A stretch of DNA of 64,000 bases from an uncultured Olsenella sp. (GCA_900316105.1 ONBR01000004.1:1-64000); one strand, 5' to 3'; positions 51,285-60,245 are shown, numbered from the stretch's first letter. Notes: generated by a model not told the origin, from the sequence alone. Program-made: numbers and translations.

Positions 51285-53255
51285 CTACAATGATGCCACC
51301 AAGACTCGAGCCTCACCCACCAGACGGGTAAGACCCATCGCGTCAAAGTGTTCCAGGTATTGCCGGGCAATCCTGCGCGAGACACCCAACCGCGTGCGGT
51401 AGTCGGCGAGCGCAAGAGTCTCGGATTGGTCGAACATATCCTTGAGGGTGCCATACGCCTTCTGGTAGGCGGCCCTTCCTACCAATCGGGAGGCAGAGAG
51501 CTGGACGAGCTCTCCCTCGCGGACCAGATAGGCCAGCACCTCTTGTGTCATGGTAAGGGATTCTGCAAAATTTGAAAGCACCTCTTCGTTGAGCGGCGGC
51601 TCCAGACCTGCCTCCTCGTAGAGGACAAGGAGTCTCGTCCGGACCTGCTCCTGCTCGGATGTCAACCTGGGCGCAAAGCCAGGGGTCCGCACCAGGCTTG
51701 CGCTGACCTCGATAACGCCCCTCTCCATCAGGAAGGATACGAGCAGGTCGGCAGCCGAGGAACCTTCCGAAAAAGACCCGTCCTGCCAGGCGCCCGCTCC
51801 CCTCCCCTGGCGGGAGGCTGCAAGGAGTCCCTGCCTGAAGGCGTCCAGGTCCATACCAGGCTCCAGCGGATGTTCGCCCTGATGGGCCTCCAGGGCCCGG
51901 GTCGCACGCTCGGCCAGACACCGAACCGCACCGACATCGGCATAGCAGCCCCCTCCCAGCGCGACCGCCCCTCCACCCTGGACCATGCCAGGCAAGAGAT
52001 TCCGAGCCTCCGCAAGCGAGAGGCCTGCGCGCCTTGCCAGCTCCCCCGCAGAGAGAGGTCTGGCCCCTGCGTCCACCAGGACCTGACGGGCACGAGTCCG
52101 AGGCTCCCCCGCCAGGGCTTCCAAGCGAGCCAGGACAGTAGAGTCGTTCCTCTTGAGCTTTCGCCTCGTTTCCTCCAGGATGGCGCCTCCGCCCACGGTG
52201 ATGACCGGCGAGAAGAAGCGGACTACGAAGCGGTCCTGCGGGCGGAAGCAGATCTCACCCTGGAAGGTCAGCTGGGCCATGCAGGACTCCCCCGCATGCA
52301 GGACGTCTCGGTCCAGGAGGCGGACTCTGGCAACAAGCTCCTGGGTACCGGCATAGACGTGAAGCTGCGAAGAATTACGCACGTCAAAGGGGGCATCGGC
52401 CACAAGCTCCAGCCTGACTGCCACCTGTCGGGCAAGCTGCATGGAGCCAGGGACGGCAAGGGTCGCTCCTCGACCGAGCTCATCCACGCTCACATCCGCG
52501 AGGTTGATGGCAACGCGCATTCCCGCGAAGGCCTCGCCCTCACTGCTGCCATGTGTCTGTAGACCACGAACCTTGGAGCGGATGCCCTGTGGCAGAATCT
52601 CCACCAGGTCCCCCACAGTCACACGGCCGTCCACCAGGGAGCCCGTAGCCACGGTACCGAATCCCCTGACGCTAAAGGCTCGGTCCACCGGCAGGCGGAA
52701 GGGCAGACCCATCCGGCGCAGGGGAAGGTCCTCGAGCATTCGAGCGATCAAGTTCCGCAGCTCGTCCAGTCCCTGGCCGGTGACGGCGGACACGCAGACC
52801 AGGGGGGCCTCCTCCAGGAAGGTACCCGCCACGTGCTCCCGCGTGTCCTCCATCACGGCTTGCAGCCACTCCTCGTCCACAAGGTCTACCTTGGTGAGGA
52901 CGACGACACCCGAACGCACACCCAGGGTCTGGAGAACGTCCAGGTGCTCCTGGGTCTGGGGCATGAAGCCCTCGTCTGCCGCCACGACCAAGAGGACCAG
53001 GTCGATGCCAGAGGCACCGCAGATCATGGTCCTCACCAGGTGCTCGTGACCAGGTACATCGATGATGCTTGCAGCCTTTCCATCAGGCAGGGTCAGCGGT
53101 GCGAAGCCCAGATCGATGGTCATGCCACGACGCTTCTCTTCCTCCAGACGGTCCGTGTCGACGCCCGTGAGGGCACGGGTGAGCCAGGTCTTTCCGTGGT
53201 CCACGTGACCCGCGGTTCCAATGATCGCGTGACGGACTGGATTCAAGTCACTCAT
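51285..53255 (-). CDS. selB: selenocysteine-specific elongation factor SelB
   Basis: 656 residues. G1 GTAGHVDHGKT, DVPGHEHLV, and NKxD-type TKVD, followed by the SelB-specific domain IV and C-terminal winged helices (LADYRTRLGVSRRIARQYLEHFD), which bind the SECIS hairpin. It delivers Sec-tRNA(Sec) to UGA codons. The start overlaps the selA stop (ATGA). Confidence 0.96.
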   Translation of the reverse strand: MSDLNPVRHAIIGTAGHVDHGKTWLTRALTGVDTDRLEEEKRRGMTIDLGFAPLTLPDGKAASIIDVPGHEHLVRTMICGASGIDLVLLVVAADEGFMPQTQEHLDVLQTLGVRSGVVVLTKVDLVDEEWLQAVMEDTREHVAGTFLEEAPLVCVSAVTGQGLDELRNLIARMLEDLPLRRMGLPFRLPVDRAFSVRGFGTVATGSLVDGRVTVGDLVEILPQGIRSKVRGLQTHGSSEGEAFAGMRVAINLADVSVDELGRGATLAVPGSMQLARQVAVRLELVADAPFDVRNSSQLHVYAGTQELVARVRLLDRDVLHAGESCMAQLTFQGEICFRPQDRFVVRFFSPVITVGGGAILEETRRKLKRNDSTVLARLEALAGEPRTRARQVLVDAGARPLSAGELARRAGLSLAEARNLLPGMVQGGGAVALGGGCYADVGAVRCLAERATRALEAHQGEHPLEPGMDLDAFRQGLLAASRQGRGAGAWQDGSFSEGSSAADLLVSFLMERGVIEVSASLVRTPGFAPRLTSEQEQVRTRLLVLYEEAGLEPPLNEEVLSNFAESLTMTQEVLAYLVREGELVQLSASRLVGRAAYQKAYGTLKDMFDQSETLALADYRTRLGVSRRIARQYLEHFDAMGLTRLVGEARVLVASL

Positions 53256-54664
53256 TGGACATCCTTGAACAGTTCAGAGACGAGCTGCTCCAGGGCCAGG
53301 CAGACCCTCTCCTCGTCACCCTCGCAGAGTGTCCTCACGCTCAGGAGCACGCGCCCCTCTTTGATACGGACAATCACGGGCCAGGAACATCCGCGCATCC
53401 GCTCGGCCAACTCGTCCGCCGAGAGTCCCTCCACGGACACGGCAAGGGCCCAACCACTCAGACCGACGTCGGGCAGGGCGCCTCCGCCCACCTCGTCCTC
53501 CACGGGGACAAGCTGGCATTCGACCTCGGGGACCATCTCTACCAGAAGTCCCCGCAGCTGTTCCGCCCTGGCACGGCACTCCTCCGCACCCATGGTCAGC
53601 ATACGGACCACAGGCACCTGCTCGCGTGCCAGCCTGGGACTCCGATAGAGGTCAAGTGTGGCCTCCAGGGCAGCCAGGGAGAGCTTGTCTATGCGGAGCA
53701 TGCGGGTCAGCTGATTGTGCCTCATGCGATCGATGAGCTCGCGCCTTCCCAACAGGATTCCCGCCTGGGCAGAACCCAGGAGCTTGTCCGCCGAGAAGCA
53801 AACCACGTCCGCCCCAGCGTCGAGGACCCTGCGAAGGGTAGGTTCCTCCCCCATGCCTGCCAGATCCAACTGAACCAGGGGCAGGGCGCCGGCATCATAG
53901 AGGACCAGAGCATCGGCTGGCCTTGCCAGCTCTGTCAGCTCGTCCACCGAGACCGACTCGGTAAAGCCCCTCATGACGAAGTTCGACCTGTGGACCTTGA
54001 GAAGGGCCGAGGCCTCTCCCGTCTCCATGACGCGGGCATAGTCCGACAGATGGGTCTTGTTGGTCGTGCCAACCTCCACCAGGAGGGCACCGCTCTGGGC
54101 CATGATGTCCGGGATACGGAATGAGCCGCCGATCTCCACCAGCTCCCCGCGGGAGATCGCCACGCCCCTATCCCGACAAAAGGTGTTGAGCATCAGAAAG
54201 ACAGCGGCCGCGTTGTTGTTGACCACAAGGGCCGCCTCGACCCCCGTCAGCTGGCACAGAAGGTCCTCCACGTGGGCATAGCGACTGCCGCGGCGGCCCT
54301 CGGCAAGGTCGTATTCCAGGTTGGAGTAGCCCTGTGCCACCTCGGCCACATGGGAGGCGACGGCCACCCCCAGGGGAGCTCTTCCCAGGTTCGTATGGAG
54401 GACGACTCCCGTGGCGTTGACCACGGGACACAGGCTGTAGGCACCATGCCTGGCGAGGCGCCCCGCGATGTCCCGGGCCAGCTCCTCGGTCGTACCGACC
54501 TGCCCCACCTGACCAGACAGGATGCCTTTGCGCAGGTCAGATAGGTAATCTCGCGTAGCTTCCAGAATCTGCTCGCGCGAGAACTCCCCCTCGAGCGCAG
54601 TCAGGGACTCCTGCAACAGCAGTAGGTCCACCTTTGGAATCTGTCTTAGAAGGTCCTGGTTCAT
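53252..54664 (-). CDS. selA: L-seryl-tRNA(Sec) selenium transferase SelA
   Basis: 470 residues from the ATG at 54664 (GGGGAG 8 nt upstream). VVNATGVVLHTNLGRAPL, and the PLP-Lys in CFSADKLLGSAQAGI, are SelA signatures. It converts Ser-tRNA(Sec) to Sec-tRNA(Sec) using selenophosphate. It lies 73 nt after the tRNA-Sec gene, consistent with one transcript selC-selA-selB-yedF. Confidence 0.96.
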   Translation of the reverse strand: MNQDLLRQIPKVDLLLLQESLTALEGEFSREQILEATRDYLSDLRKGILSGQVGQVGTTEELARDIAGRLARHGAYSLCPVVNATGVVLHTNLGRAPLGVAVASHVAEVAQGYSNLEYDLAEGRRGSRYAHVEDLLCQLTGVEAALVVNNNAAAVFLMLNTFCRDRGVAISRGELVEIGGSFRIPDIMAQSGALLVEVGTTNKTHLSDYARVMETGEASALLKVHRSNFVMRGFTESVSVDELTELARPADALVLYDAGALPLVQLDLAGMGEEPTLRRVLDAGADVVCFSADKLLGSAQAGILLGRRELIDRMRHNQLTRMLRIDKLSLAALEATLDLYRSPRLAREQVPVVRMLTMGAEECRARAEQLRGLLVEMVPEVECQLVPVEDEVGGGALPDVGLSGWALAVSVEGLSADELAERMRGCSWPVIVRIKEGRVLLSVRTLCEGDEERVCLALEQLVSELFKDVQ

Positions 54665-54737
54665 GGCAGGGCTCCCCACGAAATCAAAAGTCACCGGGTG
54701 CCCACGCCAGGTGGCTGGGCCCCACTTAAAAATGAAA

Positions 54738-54833
54738 TGGCGGGAGTAGGTGGGAATCGAACCCACCCGAGCAGCCTCGCTGCTCACGCTGGTTTTGAGG
54801 ACCAGGAGGCACACCAGTCGCCCCTCTACCCCC
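54738..54833 (-). tRNA. selC: tRNA-Sec (TCA), selC
   Basis: 96 nt with encoded CCA. Acceptor GGGGGTAG pairs over 8 bp with CTACTCCC (one G-U). The anticodon stem-loop CTGGT-CCTCAAA-ACCAG has anticodon TCA, and the variable arm is long (GTGAGCAGCGAGGCTGCTC). The 8-bp acceptor, UCA anticodon and long variable arm identify selenocysteine tRNA. Confidence 0.97.
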
Positions 54834-54868
54834 ATGGGACTTGTACCCGAATAAGTTGCAGACAAGCG

Positions 54869-56083
54869 CTAGGCCAGGTAGCCCAGGGCCTTCCGCGTCA
54901 GGCCAAGCCAGGATACCCTACTGACGTCGCAGGAACGCTCAGGCATCTCCAAGGCCTCAAGCAAGGCCTTGGTCAACCGCCTCTCGAAGTCCGGCAGCTC
55001 GGCGGGCTCCGGGATGTCCACTCCCCGCATACGGGGAGGCTTGACCCAGATGATGGGCGGGTCTGGGACGTTGTCCTCTATCCACTGGCGGACGCCCGGC
55101 AGGTCCGTGGCAACGAGCTTGCAGCCACAGGCAAGAGCCTCCACCAACACTAGGGGCAGGCCCTCATAGAAGGAGGGCAGGCAGAAGATCTCGGACTGGG
55201 AGTAGCGACGGGCAAGGTCCGTCTGGGGAATCTTTCCCAGAAGATGTGCGGGCCAGCGAATATCCCGGGCCAGCCTTGTGATGGCCGCATACTCCAGACC
55301 ATCATCGCTGCGCCCTCCCGCCAGGTCCAGGGAGAGGTAGGAGGTGTCATCAGGCAGCTGGTCAGGACGGATGTTGTCCACGGCGCGCAGGAGGCTGGGC
55401 ACGCCCTTTGCCCCCCAGACCTTTCCCGCAAAGCAGATCTTTCCCGCCAGGCGCTCGACTCCCTCTGTCACCCGAGAAGAGAAGACCTTGTCGTTGATGC
55501 CTGTGCCGATCACGTGGATGAGCTCGCGCGGGACTCCAAAGGTTGCCACGATCTTCTCGGCCTGGGCCTTGTGGAGGGCCAGAATGGCATCCAACCCACG
55601 GATGCCTTTGGTGATGCGCTCCCGCTCCAACCTGTGCTGGGCCATCTGGCGCAGGTCTGTGGAGTGGCAGACCGCAGCCATAGGGATGTCCGGGGCGCAC
55701 TCGCGGGCGATGGCACAGACCAGGTAGAGGTGGTGACAGATGATCACGTCTGGCTTGAACTGGTCGATGGCTTCCTGGATGCGATGGTGGAAGGCGGACT
55801 CGAACTCCTGGAGCATCTGCGGGGTCAGGTCGCAATAGCGAGTCGCGGGATAGGGCATCACATTGGACATGCCGCACACGTGGAAGGGCAGCTCGGACGT
55901 GTCGAAGCGTACGTCAAAGAGCTGGGTACCAGCGGACAGGGTGTCTATGGCATCGTCCGCAGCCACGCCACAGATGACTGCCGTCTGGTGTCCCAGTTCG
56001 CACTCGCAGCGCACCATCTCGGAGAGGTAGACGCCAGAACCCGTACCGTCGGGCTTCTGGGCCGTGATGTTCAAAATGCGCAT
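54869..56083 (-). CDS. family 4-type glycosyltransferase in the selenium locus
   Basis: 404 residues from the ATG at 56083 (GGAG 8-9 nt upstream). GT-B fold: N-terminal RILNITAQKPDGTGSGVYLSEMV, middle CFAGKVWGAKGVPSLLRAV (donor-domain start) and the nucleotide-sugar motif SFYEGLPLVLVEALACG. Cytosolic, no membrane segment. It sits between selD and selC on the same strand. The known selenosugar synthase SenB is a glycosyltransferase that works with a SelD homologue, so a selenium-linked role is possible, but an unrelated glycan function is equally open. Confidence 0.8.
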   Translation of the reverse strand: MRILNITAQKPDGTGSGVYLSEMVRCECELGHQTAVICGVAADDAIDTLSAGTQLFDVRFDTSELPFHVCGMSNVMPYPATRYCDLTPQMLQEFESAFHHRIQEAIDQFKPDVIICHHLYLVCAIARECAPDIPMAAVCHSTDLRQMAQHRLERERITKGIRGLDAILALHKAQAEKIVATFGVPRELIHVIGTGINDKVFSSRVTEGVERLAGKICFAGKVWGAKGVPSLLRAVDNIRPDQLPDDTSYLSLDLAGGRSDDGLEYAAITRLARDIRWPAHLLGKIPQTDLARRYSQSEIFCLPSFYEGLPLVLVEALACGCKLVATDLPGVRQWIEDNVPDPPIIWVKPPRMRGVDIPEPAELPDFERRLTKALLEALEMPERSCDVSRVSWLGLTRKALGYLA

Positions 56084-56167
56084 AAGCAATCTCCATATAC
56101 AGGGGACAGGACGTCAACGAACAAACGTCAACGTCCCTCCCCGCTATCCTGCCACATTAGCGTGCGG

Positions 56168-57208
56168 CTAGACGATCCTCACGAAGCAGTCCTGCTTTTC
56201 CTGGAAGACGCCCACCCGAGCAGCGCTGATGTCCAGTGCGCTGAAGGTGTCCAGCATCATCTGCGCCTCGTCGGGAGCCACGGCAAACATGAGGCCTCCA
56301 GAGGTCTGCGGGTCAAAGACCAGGTCTGCCGCCTCGGAGGCAACGCCTTCCTCGATTCGCACGCGATCCTCGAAGTAGGTCTTGTTGCGATAGGTGCCTG
56401 CAGGGATGATGCCCATGCGAGCGAAGTCATCCGCCTGGTCCATCAGGGGTACCTGGTCGTAGTGGAGCTCGACTGTCAAGCCCGCACCCTCTGCCATCTC
56501 ACAGAGGTGGCCTGCCAGGCCAAAGCCCGTAATGTCGGTGCAGGCGTGCACGGTGAAGCCATGACCCACCTCAGCCGCGTACTTGTTGAGGGTGCTCATC
56601 TCGCGATAGAGGTCGCCCATCTGATCCTGCTCGACCAGGTCGCCCTTGACCGCGGTGTTCAGGATGCCCGAGCCAATCCTCTTCGTGACAATCAGGACAT
56701 CGCCTACCTGGGCAGCGCTGTTCGCCAGAATCTGGTCGGGTTTGGCAAAGCCCGTGACGCACATGCCGTACTTGGGCTCCTCATCCACGATGGTGTGTCC
56801 TCCCGCGATGGTACAGCCAGCCTCCATGGCCTTGTCAGCACCACCACGCAGGACCTCACCCGCCAGCTCGGGACCCAGGCAGTTGGGCCAGCAGAGGAGG
56901 TTCATGGCCAGCGTGGGAGTGCCGCCCATGGCATAGACGTCAGAAAGGGCATTTGCCGCCGCGATCTGGCCAAAGAGGTAAGGGTCATCCACCATCGGCG
57001 GGAAGAAGTCCACCGTGTTGATGAGGCAGAGATCATCCGACACCTTGTAGACGCAGGCGTCGTCAGAGGTGTCGAAGCCCACAAGCAGGTTCTTATTCGG
57101 AGTGTTGGGTAAGTCGCTCAGAACCTGAGCGAGGGCGCCAGGCGCCATCTTGGCCGCTCAACCAGCAGCGGTCGTCATCTGAGTCAGACGAATCTTGTCT
57201 GCAGACAT
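56168..57208 (-). CDS. selD: selenide, water dikinase SelD with in-frame selenocysteine (UGA)
   Basis: 346 residues when the TGA at 57160-57158 (codon 17) is read as Sec. Starting at ATG 57208 (GGGGAGG upstream) the frame reads MSADKIRLTQMTTAAG-U-AAKMAPGAL, matching the SelD G(C/U)xxK active site; downstream DDACVYKVSDDLCLINTVDFF, GHTIVDEEPKYG and FDPQTSGGL are conserved. It makes selenophosphate from selenide and ATP. A conventional gene finder would start 20 codons too late. Promoter and start region face the DUF3343 gene. Confidence 0.95.
57126..57160 (-). promoter_or_regulatory. bacterial SECIS element of selD
   Basis: UGAGCG (beginning with the UGA Sec codon) pairs with CGCUCA 24 nt further on, and a GGCGCC-rich upper stem lies between. 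Size and position directly after UGA suit a SelB-binding bSECIS. Confidence 0.75.
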
Positions 57209-57361
57209 GGGCCCCTCCCCTCGCTCGTCCCGCCATCCCATACGGCGGACCTCATTCCATTGTAGACACTGGCTTATACTCTTTCAGTCGACATTCGTAT
57301 GTCATGGCCACCATGTCCCTTTGTGGTGACACGTCGCCAGCAGCGAGCAGGGAGAGAGAAC

Positions 57362-57604
57362 ATGCCCCTCAGGCCAAAGAAGAACACACTCATCGTCGCC
57401 TTCGACAAGACCGTCGAGGCAATGGCCATGGAGGAGGCCTGCCAGACGGATGGGGTCCCCGGGCGTCTGATTCCCATGCCACCCCAGATATCCGCAGGCT
57501 GTGGCCTTGTCTGGAAGGCTGACCCCAGCGACCGCGAGCAGGTCCTGGTCGAGATGGACAAGATCGGCCTAAAGCCCTCCTCCCTCCACGAGCTCCTCCT
57601 CTAG
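57362..57604 (+). CDS. DUF3343 family protein, putative Se/S carrier
   Basis: 80 residues. TLIVAFDKTVEAMAMEEACQ, RLIPMPPQISAGCGLVWK (conserved Cys in the CGL motif) and the C-terminal Leu-rich tail fit DUF3343, a small ferredoxin-fold family often found near selD and suggested to carry selenium or sulfur. Divergent from selD, with GGGAGAG before the ATG. A 30-bp repeat array starts 2 nt after its stop. Confidence 0.8.
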   Translation: MPLRPKKNTLIVAFDKTVEAMAMEEACQTDGVPGRLIPMPPQISAGCGLVWKADPSDREQVLVEMDKIGLKPSSLHELLL

Positions 57605-57605
57605 C

Positions 57606-57845
57606 GAGACAATGGGGACGGAGCTCTTTGTCTCTGAGACAATGGGGACGGAGCTCTTTGTCTCTGAGACAATGGGGACGGAGCTCTTTGTCTCTGAGAC
57701 AATGGGGATGGAGCTCTTTGCCTCAGGTGAGACAATGGGGACGGAGCCGGCACGTTGGTGAGACAATGGGGACGGAGCCGGCGCGTTGACACCGCCCTGT
57801 CCCTTTTGTCTCTGAGACAAAAGGCTCCGTCCCCATTGTCTCATC
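57606..57845. repeat. 30-bp GAGACAATGGGGACGGAG tandem array with inverted end
   Basis: Four 30-nt units of GAGACAATGGGGACGGAG plus CTCTTTGTCTCT (57606, 57636, 57666, 57696), then two diverged units ending CCGGCACGTTG/CCGGCGCGTTG, and finally an inverted unit (57803-57843). The whole array lies between the DUF3343 gene and the amidotransferase gene. Confidence 0.85.
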
Positions 57846-57864
57846 CACCGATTGGACCTTCCTC

Positions 57865-58749
57865 ATGTGCGAGCTCTTTGCCATCAACGCCGCAGTCCCC
57901 GTCTATGTCAATGACTACCTGGACGAGTTCTACAGCCATAGCCACGCACACCCGCACGGCTGGGGACTCACCTACCGTCTGGACGAGGCCAGCCAGCCCG
58001 CAACGGCTCCCACCGAGCTCGAGCGGGGAGCCCTAATCCCCGGCTCCCGCGGCGTCGTCCTCTGGCGTGAGCCCAAGCCCGCCTTCGAGTCCCAGCTCCT
58101 CCCCACGGTCCTCTCCCAACCCATAGCCGCCACGCACCTCCAGGCCCACATCCGCAAGGCCACCTGTGGCACCCTGCACGAGAGCAACTGCCACCCCTTC
58201 CACGAGACTGACGTGATGGGCCGCGACTGGACCCTCATCCACAACGGCATCCTCTTCAACGAGGGCATACTCTGGGGCTACGACGACCGCGAGACAGGAG
58301 ACACGGACTCCGAGCGAGTCATGCTCTTCCTCATGGACGTCCTGGAGGAGGCCAGCTTGCGCACCGGCGGCAGCCTGAACTTCGAACAGACCTTCCGGGC
58401 GCTCACCAGCGCTATCACCCAGCTGGGCAACCTCAACAGGCTCAATCTGATCCTGGACGATGGCACCTACACCTACGTGCACACCAACACCGACAAGGTC
58501 ACCCTGCACTTCCGCCAGCTGGACGGGCAAAGCATCATCTTTTCCACCGAACCCCTGGGACCGACCGACCAGAGGGAGCTCTGGAAACCCGTACCACAGA
58601 ACCGCCTGATCGCCTACCGCAACGGCCGCCTGATCAGAGCATCGTCCCCCCACGGCAATGTCTTTTGCGAGGCAATCCTTGAGGCACGCAAGGCCCTGAC
58701 CGGCAGTCTCTGGGATCCCCAGGCTGACCCCAACACGTGTGTGGCCTAG
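57865..58749 (+). CDS. class II glutamine amidotransferase (YafJ-like)
   Basis: 294 residues. The nucleophile Cys2 directly follows Met (MCELFAINAAVPV), with HPHGWGLTYR, THLQAHIRKATCGT, HPFH and DWTLIHNGIL as the other conserved glutaminase elements. Such stand-alone N-terminal-nucleophile amidotransferase domains are of uncertain substrate. No clear ribosome site precedes the ATG; the repeat array ends about 20 nt upstream. Confidence 0.85.
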   Translation: MCELFAINAAVPVYVNDYLDEFYSHSHAHPHGWGLTYRLDEASQPATAPTELERGALIPGSRGVVLWREPKPAFESQLLPTVLSQPIAATHLQAHIRKATCGTLHESNCHPFHETDVMGRDWTLIHNGILFNEGILWGYDDRETGDTDSERVMLFLMDVLEEASLRTGGSLNFEQTFRALTSAITQLGNLNRLNLILDDGTYTYVHTNTDKVTLHFRQLDGQSIIFSTEPLGPTDQRELWKPVPQNRLIAYRNGRLIRASSPHGNVFCEAILEARKALTGSLWDPQADPNTCVA

Positions 58750-58871
58750 CGATTGCGGCAGAGCCCTCAGCGAGTCCTGTCGCTAGGACGAACCGTCACA
58801 TCCCAACAACCGCGATGGGCGTCACTGGGCTACACTAGTGCGCGTTGGAAAATCGTCACGAAAGCAGTCGC

Positions 58872-59834
58872 ATGAACCTTTCCCAGGCAATCGAGCACGC
58901 AAACGCCCTCGTCTTTCCCGGCTTCCTGTCGGATGACCAAACGCTCACTGCCGAGCGCGAGAAGAACGAGGAGGCCATGGGCCTGCTTATGGATGCCTGG
59001 AAGAGTGCCCCCACGGGTCAGGAGCCCTTCCCCTTCAGTCTGATTCGCAATCTCGCCGACCGCAACCGCACCAGCTGTGACTCCTTTGGCATCGACCGTC
59101 TCCGCAACGTCTCCCCCACCATGCTCTCGCGCAAGCTCTCGGACGAGGACCTGGTCCGCGGGGTGGCCGTCCTCCAGCACCGAAGCGAGGAAGAGGTGGC
59201 AAGGGTCGCAGGCCCCGGCTGTGCCGACCTGGGCATGGCCTATGTGGAGCAACCCGTCTCTGGCACCATCTGCGGCATCGACATCGAGACCACCGACCGA
59301 GACCCATCACGCGGCTACATCGTGAATGTCGGCCTGGAGTTCATGGACATGACCGCAAAGGCAAAGCCTGAGCATCCCTTCAGCTCCTACTGCGGCATTC
59401 CCGAGATGTATCGCGAGAAGGGCGTACCCCTGGAGTTCGTGCACCACATTACCTGGGACGACGTGAAGGACAAGAAGCCCCTGCGCTCCAACAAGAAGAT
59501 GCAGAAGGCCATCCTTGCCGCTCTGGAGTTGTACCCCTACATGGCGCACAACGCCGCCTTCGAGGACTCCTGGTTCATGCTGCACATCGACGGCTACGCC
59601 GAGGCCCGCAAGGCCGGTCGCATCATCCCCATCGACACACGTGACATATGCCGACGCATCGACCCGGAGTACAAGTCCCTCCCCCACGACTCAAAGCCCG
59701 CTGCCCTGGAGAGCTGGGCTCGCCGCCGTGGCACCCTCAAGGCAAATCAGAAAGAGACCCATCTGGGCCTGGAGGACGTGGACCTGATGTTCAGGACCGT
59801 GCAGGCGGAGTTCAAGGAACGCAACATGTTTTAA
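58872..59834 (+). CDS. DEDD-type 3'-5' exonuclease domain protein
   Basis: 320 residues from the ATG at 58872; an in-frame TTG at 58845 lies close to a TACACT -10-like box and is less likely. Exonuclease motifs are GIDIETTD (I), AHNAAFEDSWFM (II) and HLGLEDVDLM (III, DEDDh type). The first 135 residues are helical and of unknown role. It resembles DnaQ/RNase T nucleases but is not PolC epsilon. Followed by LAP copy H. Confidence 0.8.
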   Translation: MNLSQAIEHANALVFPGFLSDDQTLTAEREKNEEAMGLLMDAWKSAPTGQEPFPFSLIRNLADRNRTSCDSFGIDRLRNVSPTMLSRKLSDEDLVRGVAVLQHRSEEEVARVAGPGCADLGMAYVEQPVSGTICGIDIETTDRDPSRGYIVNVGLEFMDMTAKAKPEHPFSSYCGIPEMYREKGVPLEFVHHITWDDVKDKKPLRSNKKMQKAILAALELYPYMAHNAAFEDSWFMLHIDGYAEARKAGRIIPIDTRDICRRIDPEYKSLPHDSKPAALESWARRRGTLKANQKETHLGLEDVDLMFRTVQAEFKERNMF

Positions 59835-59856
59835 GAGCGAGGGACCAAACTGCCTG

Positions 59857-59935
59857 GGATGCCACTGGCCTTTGTCCAGTGCTCAAACAGTGCGCTTCGC
59901 GCGAACTGCGCCTGGGCAAAGGCCAGGGGCACCCC
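59857..59935 (+). repeat. long-arm palindromic element (LAP family), copy H
   Basis: Arms 59857-59879 and 59912-59935 (imperfect, extended by GGGATGCC/GGCACCCC). Short 32-nt core on the plus strand: TGCTCAAACAGTGCGCTTCG then CGCGAACTGCGC. It begins 22 nt after the exonuclease stop in the common orientation. Confidence 0.75.
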
Positions 59936-59941
59936 CTTCTA

Positions 59942-60140
59942 GATTTGGCCCCTCGCAGGTCTTATTGCTGGGGTTTGAATTTGTGCGCTTCGCGTTCCGC
60001 CCCTAAACTGCGCCTGGACAAAGGCCAGGGGGCGCTCACTCCTGGATTTGGCCCCTCGCAGGTCTTATTGCCGGGGTTTAAATTTGTGCGCTTCGCGCGA
60101 ACTGCGCCTGGACAAAGGCCTGGTGGCGCTCACTCCTGGA
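59942..60140 (+). repeat. two tandem units derived from a partial LAP element
   Basis: Units of 103 and 94 nt starting GATTTGGCCCCTCGCAGGTC (59942 and 60045). Each carries the right half of a LAP core (TGCGCTTCGCG..AACTGCGC) and right arm, but not the left arm. The first has a 9-nt insertion. A degenerate TGTGACA palindrome follows (60144). No gene lies in 59835-60245. Confidence 0.75.
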
Positions 60141-60183
60141 TTTTGTGACAGAATCCCCTGAGGATACTGCCACGTTGGCTAAG

Positions 60184-60209
60184 AAAAAACCGCCGACTGA
60201 CGTCGACGG
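60184..60209 (-). terminator. terminator of the small protein gene at 60246
   Basis: On the minus strand CCGTCGAC-GTCA-GTCGGCGG (8 bp, one G-U) followed by TTTTTT, 37 nt after the stop codon. Confidence 0.85.
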
Positions 60210-60245
60210 CAGGCTTTATCGTACCTATGTGAGTTCCAGAAGCTA

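Noticed and set aside
60144..60173. Additional TGTGACA palindrome
   Set aside because: Only TGTGACA and a weak CCCCTGAGG centre match and the right half is degraded; not counted as a family copy.
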